A DNA stretch of 64,000 bases from Chitinophaga flava (GTDB taxonomy: Bacteria; Bacteroidota; Bacteroidia; Chitinophagales; Chitinophagaceae): assembly GCF_003308995.1 (NCBI RefSeq), contig NZ_QFFJ01000001.1:1178001-1242000 (forward strand). The letters are read 5' to 3'. Below the pieces are notes generated by a model. It was not told where the DNA came from, did not search any database, and was given only the letters and a program-made list of their open reading frames with translations. Positions 8,111-18,400 of the stretch are shown here, in pieces (position 1 is the first letter of the stretch; each line of letters opens with the position of its first letter). The translations under genes and the position numbers were made by a program.

Positions 8111-8155
8111 AAAAGCGAAGAACGCATGGATAGTATCCATGCGTTCTTCGCTTTT
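8111..8155. terminator. 22-bp perfect hairpin between convergent genes
   Basis: The left arm at 8111-8132 is exactly complementary to 8134-8155 around one central base. Outer ends are AAAAGCGAAGAA / TTCTTCGCTTTT, giving T-runs on both strands, so it can terminate both the redoxin gene and the M14 peptidase gene. The same outer sequence recurs at 49825-49875. Confidence 0.85.
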
Positions 8156-8201
8156 ATATTTGTTACTTTTTGAGTCTTCGCCTATATCTTATTCATCAAC
8201 G

Positions 8202-10733
8202 TTACTGATTAACAAGAAACACTGCATTACTAAACATCAGCTTACCATTTTCCCAGAAGCTGCGGAATAACAGATTATCAGCCAGGATAACAAGAGAGCC
8301 GTTACCAATTTCCTTCACACCGAAGAGCAGACCATCTTTCAGTCGGCTGCGGGTATCTGTTCCCACAAAACCACTGAGGTAGTTATCTTTCTTTAATACG
8401 CCAACATTCCAGCCGTTGTTGTCCATGAACTCATACAGATAGTTGTCCTGTTTCAGCGTATAATAAGTATCGGTATAACCAAAGGCCAGTGGATGGGTAG
8501 TATCCAGTTGCACTTTATAAATAGCACCCGGGATAAACTGTTTCACACTTTCCCTTTCGCGGTTAGCATATGGTTTCAGCACATCATAAGTGTATTCTGA
8601 TGGCATCCTGTTTTTGTCCTTTTCCTCTTCTCCCTTCTCTTTCTTTTGTTTGATGCCCCACTCAGCTTCCGCGATCTGCGCTACGGCACTTTCTACGGCG
8701 ATCAGCTTTCCTCCTTTACTGATCCACTCTTTCATGCGTTCGGCAGCAGGTTTGTCTGTAAACATTTTGTATTCGCCGTCCGGGAGAATGAGTACATCCA
8801 CCTGGTCCCAGCTGACAGTGTTCAGATTTCGTTCATTCACTACCGTTATAGGGTAGTTCAGCTGTTGCTCAAAGAAATGCCATATCTCTCCTGCACCCAG
8901 GGAAGAAACGTTGTCGCCGGTTACCAGCATTACCCTGGGAGGTTTGATATACCTGATTTTGTCGGAGCCGAAATCCATGCCTTTGTCTACGAAGCCCGTA
9001 GCTACGGCGTCGAGCGTGATCTTGTATTTGTCTGCCTGTGTGGTTACAAAGCTGTCGAACAGCAGACCTCCGTTATTATTGCCGGTACGGGTAATAACGA
9101 GCGTGCCGGCAGGGAAAGTTTTGCCACCGGAAGTAAACGGTGTTTCTGCAAAACGTACTTTCAGCCCTTGCTTAAGCAGGGAAGCCAGGAATTTCACATC
9201 CCGAACGCTGTTCCACTGAGCCAGGTAAGCATAAGGGTGCTGAGCTGCCAGCGGAGCGTTTTGTGGTGTTACAGGCGCGTCTGCTGCAGGTGTAAGCGGT
9301 TGTTTCACCGCATAGGAAGTAAGACCGTAGGCATATGGCAGCGCCCATGCCGTGATATCATAAGTAACGGAATCAGACAGATGAGAGGTAGGTTCAAAGA
9401 GCACTCTCAACATATTGGAACGTGGCTGGTAAGCGTTGATCACCAGGTCTTCCTTCGTGATGGAGAAAGCTTCGGTTTTACCGGTGAAATAGTTAAATCC
9501 TGTACCAGAGGCGATGTTAGCGCTAAAACCAAAGGCGATATTGTTTCTACGTAACAGATCTGCCAGCAGGTTCAGTTTTTCAGGATTGCCGGAAGCTTTG
9601 ATCACATATGACTTATAGCCACCCTGCGGATCTTTTTTAGCGGTATCAAAATATTTCACATACTCTTTCAGAATCCGGTCGGCCTGTTGGGAAGCAACTT
9701 CAATAGTAGACATTCCTGTGGTGAAATGGTGTGCGATACGATCGGTAAGGGTAAGCGTGTCACCATCCCGTTTCAGTACTGCCACACCCGCTCTGCCGCT
9801 GCCACCTTGTTCGTAGGTCATACCGATAGCACCATTATACATGGGATAAGTATCACCATAGCTAGGATAAAAGAGGTCGAAACGTTCTTTGGTAAAATAC
9901 AACCAGCCTTCCTGGTCAAAATATTTTGCGTTGTTTTTTCCGATCATCACCTGTACTTCCCGCTGCCAGGGAGTGATGGCATCGTGGAAAGGTTCTGCTG
10001 CGGGAGCGAAGTAATAAGGCGCTTCAATTTCCTGTTCGTGAAAATCGACATGCAGCTGTGGCATCCATTGGTTGTATTTTGCTACACGTTGCTGTGATTC
10101 ACGTTGTGTTTGCCAGGCCCAGTCACGGTTAAGATCGAAGTAATAGTGGTTGGGTCTTCCTCCGGGCCAGGGTTCGTTATGTTCGCGGGAGTAGCGGTTG
10201 ACGTCTGGTTGCAGACTGCGTACGGCGTTGTAAAAGTTAACATACCGTTCGCGTCCGTCGGGGTTCAGGCAGGGATCGATGATCACGACGGTATTTTTAA
10301 GCCACTGCTGCGTTTGTGCATTTCCGTTATTAACCAGTTCATAGAGTGTTTTCATAGCTGCTTCTGTAGACACGGCTTCATTACCATGTACATTATAGCT
10401 CAGCCACACAATCACGGGCTGGTCGCTGCCGGCATTGCCTTTTGCATAAGACATGTCCAGGCTGTGCTGACGTATTTCATCGAGTCGGCTGAAATTAGCC
10501 GGGGAAGCGACGGTAGCGGTGATCAGGGGTCTTCCTTCATAAGTGGTCCCGTACTGCTCCACCTTCACATTCTTTGCGGTTGCAGCTACCTGTCTGAAAT
10601 AATCCAGCACGCGGTAATGCGGGGTAAACTGTGTCCCCAGCGGATAACCAAGAAACTGTTCGGGGGTAGGTACCTGGGCGCTGACAGAGATAAAGCCAAG
10701 CAGTAACAATGCCAGAAGTAAGTGTTGGCGCAT
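8202..10733 (-). CDS. Secreted M14-family zinc carboxypeptidase
   Basis: Zinc metallopeptidase of 843 residues with a clear signal peptide (HLLLALLLLGFISVSAQ). The M14 domain spans about 30-380: zinc ligands H116 and E119 in NVHGNEAV, the NPDGRERY segment, and the third-ligand region HVDFHEQ at about 228-234. A long C-terminal part follows with a Rossmann-like stretch (VMLVTGDNVSSLGAGEIWHF; VDVLILPDGEY) that resembles the glutamine-amidotransferase-like domain often fused to such peptidases. It probably digests peptides in the periplasm or outside the cell. It is divergent from ggt, another peptide-processing gene, with a shared 67-base region. Confidence 0.92.
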   Translation of the reverse strand: MRQHLLLALLLLGFISVSAQVPTPEQFLGYPLGTQFTPHYRVLDYFRQVAATAKNVKVEQYGTTYEGRPLITATVASPANFSRLDEIRQHSLDMSYAKGNAGSDQPVIVWLSYNVHGNEAVSTEAAMKTLYELVNNGNAQTQQWLKNTVVIIDPCLNPDGRERYVNFYNAVRSLQPDVNRYSREHNEPWPGGRPNHYYFDLNRDWAWQTQRESQQRVAKYNQWMPQLHVDFHEQEIEAPYYFAPAAEPFHDAITPWQREVQVMIGKNNAKYFDQEGWLYFTKERFDLFYPSYGDTYPMYNGAIGMTYEQGGSGRAGVAVLKRDGDTLTLTDRIAHHFTTGMSTIEVASQQADRILKEYVKYFDTAKKDPQGGYKSYVIKASGNPEKLNLLADLLRRNNIAFGFSANIASGTGFNYFTGKTEAFSITKEDLVINAYQPRSNMLRVLFEPTSHLSDSVTYDITAWALPYAYGLTSYAVKQPLTPAADAPVTPQNAPLAAQHPYAYLAQWNSVRDVKFLASLLKQGLKVRFAETPFTSGGKTFPAGTLVITRTGNNNGGLLFDSFVTTQADKYKITLDAVATGFVDKGMDFGSDKIRYIKPPRVMLVTGDNVSSLGAGEIWHFFEQQLNYPITVVNERNLNTVSWDQVDVLILPDGEYKMFTDKPAAERMKEWISKGGKLIAVESAVAQIAEAEWGIKQKKEKGEEEKDKNRMPSEYTYDVLKPYANRERESVKQFIPGAIYKVQLDTTHPLAFGYTDTYYTLKQDNYLYEFMDNNGWNVGVLKKDNYLSGFVGTDTRSRLKDGLLFGVKEIGNGSLVILADNLLFRSFWENGKLMFSNAVFLVNQ

Positions 10734-10800
10734 AGCAACTAATAGTTTACTACGTAAGATAGGGATTGTTTTCTTAATTTACACGCAAACACCAAGTACC

Positions 10801-12507
10801 ATGCGATTGATGATCCTGCTGGGTATGGCTGTGGGCAGTGTTATGGCTGCCCATGCGCAGTCACCGGTTAACCAGCTCCGGCCTTATGACTATCAGATAG
10901 AGAAGAATATTACAGTACCGCATGGTGCGGTAGTATCTGCCCATCCCCTGGCCAGCCAGGTAGGTGCGATGATACTGCAGCAGGGTGGTAATGCCGTAGA
11001 TGCGGCCATCGCCACACAGCTGGCATTGGCGGTAGTATACCCCGGCGCAGGCAACCTGGGCGGCGGTGGTTTTATGGTCGCTCACCTGACCAGTGGCAAA
11101 CAGATAGCGCTCGACTACCGGGAGACAGCCCCTGCTAAAGCCAGCCGCGACATGTATCTCGACAGCGCGGGTAATGCCATCACCCAGCTGAGCCTCGACG
11201 GCCACCTGGCCGCCGGCGTGCCCGGAACCATAGCAGGCCTCTTTGCCGCCATGAAATACGCCAGACTACCGTTTTCCAAACTAATAGACCCGGCCATCCG
11301 CCTGGCAGGCCAGGGTTTCGTCATCAGCGCCAGCGAAGCGGTCAACCTCAATGCCAGCAAAGCAGATTTTCAACGGCTTAATACCGCCCCTACCGCCTTC
11401 GTAAAAGATCAACCCTGGAAAGCAGGTGATACCCTCATTCAGAAAGACCTGGCCCATACCCTCATGCTTATACGAAAAAATGGCGCCGCCGGCTTCTATG
11501 AAGGAGAAACCGCCGCCAATATCGTAGCCGAAATGCAGCGAGGCCACGGCATCATGACCCTCGCCGACCTTAAAAACTATAAGGCCCGCGAACGGCAGGC
11601 ACTATCTTTTAACTATAAAGGCTATACGATACTTACCATGCCCCTCCCCTCCAGCGGAGGCATCTGCCTCCAGCAAATGATGGGCATGATAGAAAACTAT
11701 CCCGTAGCTAAATGGGGCTTTCACTCCCCTCAGGCTGTACAACTGATGATAGAAGTGGAAAGAAGAGCTTATGCCGACCGTGCACAATACCTCGGTGATC
11801 CCGACTTCGTAAAGGTACCGGTGGCCAGGCTTACCAATAAAAAATACCTGGCCTCCCGGATGCAGGACTTCATACCCATGAAGGCCGGCAACAGCACCAC
11901 CACTCAGGCCGGTGTATTCCCCGAAAGCGAGGAAACCACCCACCTCAGCATCATCGATGCCGAAGGTAATGCGGTGGCTGTCACCACCACCCTTAACGGG
12001 CATTACGGCAGCAGGACCGTAGTGGGTAAAGCCGGCTTCCTCCTCAACAACGAAATGGACGACTTCAGTGTAAAACCCGGCGTACCCAATATGTACGGCC
12101 TGGTAGGCACGGAAGCCAATGCCATCGCGCCCGGCAAACGCATGCTCAGCAGCATGACGCCGACCATTGTACTGCAACAGAAACAAGCGCTGTATGCCCT
12201 CGGCACACCCGGCGGCTCCACCATCATCACCTCCGTATTCCAGACACTTATGAATACGCTGGAGTTTGGCCTCTCCCCAGCCGATGCCGTTAATATGCCC
12301 AAGTTCCACCACCAGTGGCTACCCGATGAAGTGAAAGTGGAAAATGATTTTCCCGACAGCACCATCACTGCCCTTCAGAACATGGGTTATAAAGTAGTGA
12401 AACGGAGTCCTATAGGCCGAAGCGAAATCATTAAAAGAAAGCCGGGCACCCGCATGCTCGACGCCGCCGGCGATAAACGCGGTGATGACAGCGCAGCAGG
12501 ATATTAA
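10801..12507 (+). CDS. ggt: Gamma-glutamyltranspeptidase
   Basis: Periplasmic Ntn-hydrolase that cleaves or transfers gamma-glutamyl groups from glutathione and related peptides. It has 568 residues with an N-terminal signal (LMILLGMAVGSVMAAHAQ). The large subunit shows QGGNAVDAAIA and NLGGGGFM. Autocleavage would occur before T379 in ETTHLSIIDAEG, freeing the nucleophilic threonine of the small subunit. The glycine-rich LGTPGGSTIIT oxyanion region is intact. A run of four closely spaced genes follows on the same strand (gaps 6-28 bases). Confidence 0.96.
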   Translation: MRLMILLGMAVGSVMAAHAQSPVNQLRPYDYQIEKNITVPHGAVVSAHPLASQVGAMILQQGGNAVDAAIATQLALAVVYPGAGNLGGGGFMVAHLTSGKQIALDYRETAPAKASRDMYLDSAGNAITQLSLDGHLAAGVPGTIAGLFAAMKYARLPFSKLIDPAIRLAGQGFVISASEAVNLNASKADFQRLNTAPTAFVKDQPWKAGDTLIQKDLAHTLMLIRKNGAAGFYEGETAANIVAEMQRGHGIMTLADLKNYKARERQALSFNYKGYTILTMPLPSSGGICLQQMMGMIENYPVAKWGFHSPQAVQLMIEVERRAYADRAQYLGDPDFVKVPVARLTNKKYLASRMQDFIPMKAGNSTTTQAGVFPESEETTHLSIIDAEGNAVAVTTTLNGHYGSRTVVGKAGFLLNNEMDDFSVKPGVPNMYGLVGTEANAIAPGKRMLSSMTPTIVLQQKQALYALGTPGGSTIITSVFQTLMNTLEFGLSPADAVNMPKFHHQWLPDEVKVENDFPDSTITALQNMGYKVVKRSPIGRSEIIKRKPGTRMLDAAGDKRGDDSAAGY

Positions 12508-12534
12508 TCTTCCCTCTATCAAAAATTTAAATAC

Positions 12535-13056
12535 ATGTCACTCTATCTCGACAGCATACAACAACGGTTCCGCACTTATTATGACATGGGAACCAAAACC
12601 ATCGAACGACTGGATAACACACAGCTACATTGGCAACCACAGGGAGAGCCTAACAGTATAGCCCTCCTCGTAAAACACCTGCGTGGCAATATGCTCTCTC
12701 GCTGGACTGACTTCCTGACTACCGACGGAGAAAAACCCGGCCGCCACCGTGACCAGGAATTTGAAGATGATCAGGCATCCACAGAAGCGGTGCTTCAACG
12801 CTGGAAAGAAGGCTGGGACTGCCTGCTGAAGGCCGTTGACGGGTTAAAAGAAGAAGACCTTGGTAAAACAATATATATCCGAACAGAACCTCATACCGTG
12901 CTGGATGCAGTAAACCGCCAGCTGGGACATGTTGCCTACCACGTTGGTCAAATGGTATTCCTCGGCAAAATGATCCTGGGAGAAAACTGGCAAAGCCTGT
13001 CTATCCCCAAAGGGCAGTCAGAAGCATTCAACAAACAAAAATCCGGGAATAAATAA
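12535..13056 (+). CDS. DinB-superfamily protein (DUF1572-like)
   Basis: A 173-residue four-helix-bundle protein of the DinB/YfiT superfamily. These proteins bind a divalent metal through three histidines, and several are thiol transferases. Visible elements are LVKHLRGNMLSRWTDFLT (first His) and the C-terminal GHVAYHVGQM (paired His), with LHWQPQGEPNSIALL as the typical first-helix signature. Cytoplasmic, no signal. It follows ggt by 27 bases and precedes a lipoprotein by 5 bases. No substrate can be inferred. Confidence 0.85.
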   Translation: MSLYLDSIQQRFRTYYDMGTKTIERLDNTQLHWQPQGEPNSIALLVKHLRGNMLSRWTDFLTTDGEKPGRHRDQEFEDDQASTEAVLQRWKEGWDCLLKAVDGLKEEDLGKTIYIRTEPHTVLDAVNRQLGHVAYHVGQMVFLGKMILGENWQSLSIPKGQSEAFNKQKSGNK

Positions 13057-13061
13057 GATAT

Positions 13062-13484
13062 ATGAAACTACGTACTATCCTTACCGTTATTGTGCTGACA
13101 AGTATACTGTTTGCCTGTAATACCGGCAGGACCAACGAACTGCTGATACACAAGAAATGGCGGGTGTATGATGTGAAAGTACCCAAAGGCGACCCGTACA
13201 ACAATACACAGATCATCCAGGCCAAAGATTTGAAAGATGGCTATTATAGCGATGTGTACTATCAGTTCCTGGATAACAACGTTTTTGTGGCCACTATCGC
13301 AGGCAAGCCGGATTCCGGCAAATATTTCCTGCTCAGCAATGGCAAGGTTATTTCCGTGACTGCCTCTAATGGCTCCCGTACCGCGGAAAACCTCGTCACC
13401 GTGGAAAAGCTCGACGAAAGCCACTTTGATATGAAAGTGCTGTCAGGGGATTACCACTTTATACTATGCACCCGAAAAGAATAA
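13062..13484 (+). CDS. Small lipoprotein of unknown function
   Basis: A 140-residue predicted lipoprotein: signal with lipobox at LFAC (Cys about 19). The remainder is compatible with a small beta-barrel (KKWRVYDVKVP, then alternating strands ending YHFILCTRKE), reminiscent of lipocalin-like proteins of Bacteroidota. No recognised family. Gaps of 5 and 6 bases to its neighbours suggest one transcript with the DinB-like and PLP-enzyme genes. Confidence 0.7.
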   Translation: MKLRTILTVIVLTSILFACNTGRTNELLIHKKWRVYDVKVPKGDPYNNTQIIQAKDLKDGYYSDVYYQFLDNNVFVATIAGKPDSGKYFLLSNGKVISVTASNGSRTAENLVTVEKLDESHFDMKVLSGDYHFILCTRKE

Positions 13485-13490
13485 CTACCT

Positions 13491-14546
13491 ATGTTAATAC
13501 ACACCGATACCACACCGGGAAGAACCGTCACTGTTGACAACCGCAGTTGCCTGTTCTTCTCGGGCTTCTCTTACCTTGGATTACATCAGCACCCTGTTTT
13601 CAAAACAGCCCTCACCGAAGGAATCAACCGCTATGGTACACTCTTTCCCTCTTCCAGAGTAGGCAATGTACGCCTGTCGCTCTTTGAGGAAATGGAACAT
13701 GCTCTATGCACTCACCTGGAACAACAGGCCGCCGTTGTGTTATCTTCCGGCTATATGGCCGCACAGGCAGCCATACACTATGCGGCCACCCGCGGGCAGC
13801 TCTGTTATGCTCCGGGTGCTCATCCGGCTCTGTGGTACGGCACTCCGCAGCTGCCTCCTACCAACCGGGAAGAATGGGAGCAACATACCATCGCTACCGT
13901 CAACAGCCAGCATGACCATCAATATGTGATTGTAACTGATGCACTGAATCCGATCACCGGCGAACGGTACCGGTTCGACTGGCTGCGGCAGCTGCAGCGT
14001 AAAGTGCTGGTGCTGATAGACGATTCCCATGGCATCGGCATCCTTGGCCCCAGAGGACAGGGCACCATTCATTCCCTGCCTGGCACCGACTATGTCCAAT
14101 ATCTCATCACGGCCTCTCTGGCCAAAGCCTACAGTATTGAAGGCGGCGTGATTGCCGGCAGTGCCGCTGACATCGCCGCATTAAAAAGAACCGGTTTCTT
14201 TACTGGCAGCACCTCCATGATGCCCGCCAGTGCGCACACATGGCTGCAGACAGCGCCGCTTATGCAACAACAGCGCCATCTCCTGGAACAGAATATCGCT
14301 TTCTTCCTTCATCTCTCTGCTAATACAACCATCCATAATCCACATGGGCTGCCTATGTTCATACTGCCTCAGCCGGACGATCAGCCACCTTTACTAAACT
14401 ATCTGGCTGAGAGAGATGTTATCATTTCCAGTTTCCCTTACCCGTTCCCTCAAAGCAGGCCGGTCAACAGGGCAATCATATCCGCCCTGCATACCCAGCA
14501 GGATATCATAACCCTTTACCAGTTCCTCAAAGAATATGGTTATTAA
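13491..14546 (+). CDS. AONS/KBL-like alpha-oxoamine synthase family PLP enzyme
   Basis: Fold-type I pyridoxal-phosphate enzyme of the alpha-oxoamine synthase family (8-amino-7-oxononanoate synthase, 2-amino-3-ketobutyrate CoA ligase, serine palmitoyltransferase), which condense an amino acid with an acyl thioester. It has 351 residues, about 40 shorter than most members, mostly at the N-terminus. Landmarks are YGTLFPSSRVGNVRL at 48-62, the cofactor aspartate region LIDDSHGIGILGPRGQG at 175-191, and the Schiff-base lysine K212 in TASLAKAYS. No other biotin or sphingolipid genes adjoin it, so the substrate is open. Confidence 0.85.
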   Translation: MLIHTDTTPGRTVTVDNRSCLFFSGFSYLGLHQHPVFKTALTEGINRYGTLFPSSRVGNVRLSLFEEMEHALCTHLEQQAAVVLSSGYMAAQAAIHYAATRGQLCYAPGAHPALWYGTPQLPPTNREEWEQHTIATVNSQHDHQYVIVTDALNPITGERYRFDWLRQLQRKVLVLIDDSHGIGILGPRGQGTIHSLPGTDYVQYLITASLAKAYSIEGGVIAGSAADIAALKRTGFFTGSTSMMPASAHTWLQTAPLMQQQRHLLEQNIAFFLHLSANTTIHNPHGLPMFILPQPDDQPPLLNYLAERDVIISSFPYPFPQSRPVNRAIISALHTQQDIITLYQFLKEYGY

Positions 14547-14564
14547 CATAAAAACGGTTACCAC

Positions 14565-15437
14565 ATGTTACGCATCATCCGAACAATTAGCCCCCTGATT
14601 CTGGTATTGATATTCCAGATGAACGGTCATGCCCAAGGCAAATCATTACTCTGGAAAGTATCCGGCAAAGGCCTTACTGCCCCCTCCTATCTTTTTGGCA
14701 CCGTCCACATGATCTGTAAAAATGAACTGTCATTTGCACCTGCCGTAACCACCGCATTGAAGAGTTCCAAAGCCATGTGTATGGAGATAGACCTGATGAA
14801 CAACGACGATCATAATAAACTGATGGCGATGATCATGCATACAGATGCTACCTATTCCCTTCGGCGACTGTTTGATTCCACTGACTATGCAACCCTGAAC
14901 CGCTATTTCATGGATTCCCTGCAGTTCAATCTGGCCAGCCTGGACAAAGCCAAACCTTTTATGCTCACCACCCTGCTGCTGGCTAGACAAATCCCCTGCA
15001 ACGAACAGGATATTGCCTCCCCGGATCGTGAACTGGCGGCAATGGCCACAGACCAGAAAAAACCTATCGCCACACTCGAGACAATGGAGTCTCAGATGGC
15101 GTTGTTCGATAGTATCCCTGATACCGCGGAAGCAGCCATGATCATGCATATCATCAGAGATATCAAAGCAAACGATAAAGAAGCGCGTGAGATGATGAAC
15201 ATCTGGAAACAGCAGGACCTTGACAAACTTTACCAGCTCGTAATAAAGGCTCCGGACCTGAAAAACTACCAGAACCTGATGCTTTTTCAGCGCAATGCAG
15301 CCTGGGTACCACAGATAGAACAGCTGATGAAAAAAGGCTCCCTCTTTGTAGCTGTAGGCGCCGCCCACCTCGCGGGAGACAAAGGATTGATATCACTGCT
15401 TCGCAAGCAAGGATATAAAGTGGAAGCTGTCAATTAA
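14565..15437 (+). CDS. TraB/GumN family protein
   Basis: A 290-residue secreted protein of the TraB/GumN family, related in fold to Tiki metalloproteases. It has an N-terminal hydrophobic signal ending NGHAQG. The first conserved motif is APSYLFGTVHMIC (GTxH, about 42-54), followed by MCMEIDLMN and, near the C-terminus, SLFVAVGAAHLAGDKGL (GxxH). The GTxH and GxxH histidines are proposed metal ligands in the family. It ends the ggt-led run and precedes tamB by 61 bases. Confidence 0.88.
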   Translation: MLRIIRTISPLILVLIFQMNGHAQGKSLLWKVSGKGLTAPSYLFGTVHMICKNELSFAPAVTTALKSSKAMCMEIDLMNNDDHNKLMAMIMHTDATYSLRRLFDSTDYATLNRYFMDSLQFNLASLDKAKPFMLTTLLLARQIPCNEQDIASPDRELAAMATDQKKPIATLETMESQMALFDSIPDTAEAAMIMHIIRDIKANDKEAREMMNIWKQQDLDKLYQLVIKAPDLKNYQNLMLFQRNAAWVPQIEQLMKKGSLFVAVGAAHLAGDKGLISLLRKQGYKVEAVN

Positions 15438-15498
15438 TATACAGGGATTTCATTTCCTGCAAAACGAGCAACCAGGAATTCCCTAATAGTTATTATTT

Positions 15499-18400
15499 TT
15501 GCCGGATAAACGTTGCTGCCTGAAAAAAGTTCGGAAAATACTAACTATTATATTTTTGTGTTTGTTAGGCCTGATCGTTTTGGTGGGAGTACTGGTGAAT
15601 ATCCCTGCTGTACAGAATATGCTTGTACATGAGGTTACCGACCGGTTGTCCCATCAACTCAAAACACGTGTCGAGATAAACCGCGTCACGCTGCGGCTGT
15701 TCAACAGCCTGCAGCTGGAAGGGGCACTCATCGAAGATCAGCACAAAGACACCCTCCTGTACGCGGGTAAATTACAAGTGCGCATCACCGACTGGTTCTT
15801 TTTTCAAGACAAACCAGTACTCAAGTTTATTGGGTTGGAAAACGCGCAGGTCAACCTGCTGCGGCCACGCAACGACTCTGTCTGGAACTATCAGTTCCTG
15901 GTAGATGCACTCTCCGGCCCTACCAGTCCGCCCCCTTCCAAAAAAACCTCCCAGGGCATTTCCCTCGACCTAAAAAAAATCGATCTCCGAAATATCCGTC
16001 TTAATCAGATTGATGCCTGGGTGGGAGAAGATATGCGCGGTTATGCCAAACGCATCTTCCTCGATGCTAAAAACCTTGACCTTCAGAAACATAATATCGA
16101 TATACAGGAGCTGCTGCTCGACCAGCCCTCCTTTATCGTAAGCAACTATTCCTCCTCTCCGCTCCGGCACAAACGGCCACACACCACAACTCCAGCTGAT
16201 ACTGCCACCTCCCACGAACTACGCTGGAACAACGCCAACTGGAAGCTGCTGATCAAGGAACTTAATATCAAAAACGGCTTGCTGGGCGTAGACCTCCCCG
16301 ATGATACCGCGAAAGTAGAAGAAGGGTATTTTGCTCCCAACCATATCCGCTTCGGAGAGATCAACCTCTCCCTCACCAATACCAGCCTGATAAAAGACAG
16401 TATCATCGGCGACCTGACCCTCAGCACGAAAGAACGTTGCGGGTTTGAAGTAAAAAAACTCACCAGCCGCTTCAAAATGTCGCCCGTGGAAATGGAGTTC
16501 TCCCGGCTGGACCTGCAAACAAACCGTAGCCATATCGGCGACTACTATACCATGCAGTATTCAGACATCAACGATATGAATAACTATATCGATGATGTAT
16601 TTATGCAGGCCCGCTTTAAAAACTGTAAACTGTCTTCCGACGATATCGCTTTTTTTGCGCCCCCCTTATCTTCCTGGAAAAAAGAAATCACCCTTACCGG
16701 AAAGGCAAGAGGCCCTGTCAGCAATCTGAAAGCCTCTGAGATAGAACTCGAAGCCGGCGCCACCACACGCCTCAAAGGTAGTCTGGAAATGCGCGGCCTT
16801 CCCAATATTTACGAAACCTTCATCGATTTCCATACTGATGAACTGGTGACCACCGGCGCCGATGTAATGCTGATCATGCCCATCGTAAAAGAAGTGAATA
16901 CCATCAGAATGGACCGCCTCAGCTCCATCCGCTTCCAGGGCAGCTATACCGGCTTTATCAACGACTTCGTGGCCTATGGCCAGTTCCAGACCAATCTCGG
17001 CCAGCTCAGCTCCGACCTGAACTTCAAAACCAGCCGTGATGTGCCCGTATATTCCGGTAGCCTCACCGCCACCAATTTTAATATCGGCTCCCTCTTTAAT
17101 AACGATAACCTGTCTACTATCTCCCTGAATGCTAAAGTAAATGGGGCCGGCTTTAACTTCAAAACACTGAAGGCCAGTGTAGACGCGGATGTACAAGCCA
17201 TCAGCCTCTTTGGCTACACTTACAGGAATATCAAAACCAATGGTGAGATGAGCCGCAAATTCTTCAACGGTTCACTTACTGCCAACGATCCCAATCTGGA
17301 TATGGACTTCGCCGGGACCATCGATTTTAACGAAGCCCTGCCCTTATTCCATTTCCATTCCGACATCCGTAAAGGCGACCTGAAAGCACTTCATCTCACA
17401 GAAGATACCATCACCCTGCAAGCCAAACTGGACCTGAACTTCGCCGGCAGCAACATCGACAACTTCGATGGTACCGCCCGCATGCACGAAGTATCTGTAT
17501 TCAAAGATGGTAAACGCCTGGAATTCGACTCCCTTACCATAGCTACCCATATGCAGGATAATATGAAGGTGCTCAGCCTCGAAGGCAGTGAGGTAAGCGG
17601 ATATGTAAAAGGCTCCTACAAACTGATGGAACTGCCCGACGCCTTCCAGTTGTTGCTCTATAAATATTATCCCAGCTACTTCCTGCCTCCCGTTAATCCG
17701 GCCATCCAGGAAGACTTCAGCTTCTCTTTCCAGTTCGGGGAAGTGGAGAAACTACTGAAAGGCTTTACCAACAAGTTCTCCGGCTTCGATAATTCCACCG
17801 TACAGGGTGCACTCAATACCATGAACGGTGGTAACCTGGCTCTCAACATCAATGTACCCGAAGCCTCCTACCTGCACTATCATATACAGGACCTCCAGGT
17901 AAAAGGCGATGGTAATTTCAACAAAGTGAATATCAGCACCAGCATCGGCAAGGTATTGTCCGGTACCAATGTGATGCTGCAAAACCCGCTGATACTGGCC
18001 AGCTCCGGGCATGACACCTCCTTTATCAAAGTAGACCTGCAGGCACAGGATACCTCCTCCCTCGATGGCTTTTATGCCAGGGTGGTCACAGTACAACAGG
18101 GCGTGAAGATCAGTTTCCTCAACAGCGCCTTCACCGTCAATGAGCGGCAATGGAATGTGACTCCCGGCAACGAAATATACTGGAGCAAAGACTTTCTTAC
18201 TGTAAAGAACCTCCGTGTTACACGCAACGACCAAAGTATTACCGTTGAGACCAACGAATTTAATCCGGACGAATCCAGATTTATCGTAACGCTCAAAAAC
18301 CTGAACCTGCCCGATGTGATCCCGTCACAGCTGATCACCACCCGTATAGAAGGTATTACCGACGGCACCATTCATATCACCGATCCCACACAGGACCTGG

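Noticed and set aside
8646..9554. 302-codon open frame on the plus strand inside the M14 peptidase gene
   Set aside because: Antisense shadow: the minus-strand frame has a signal peptide and intact zinc ligands, while this frame has no recognisable domain.
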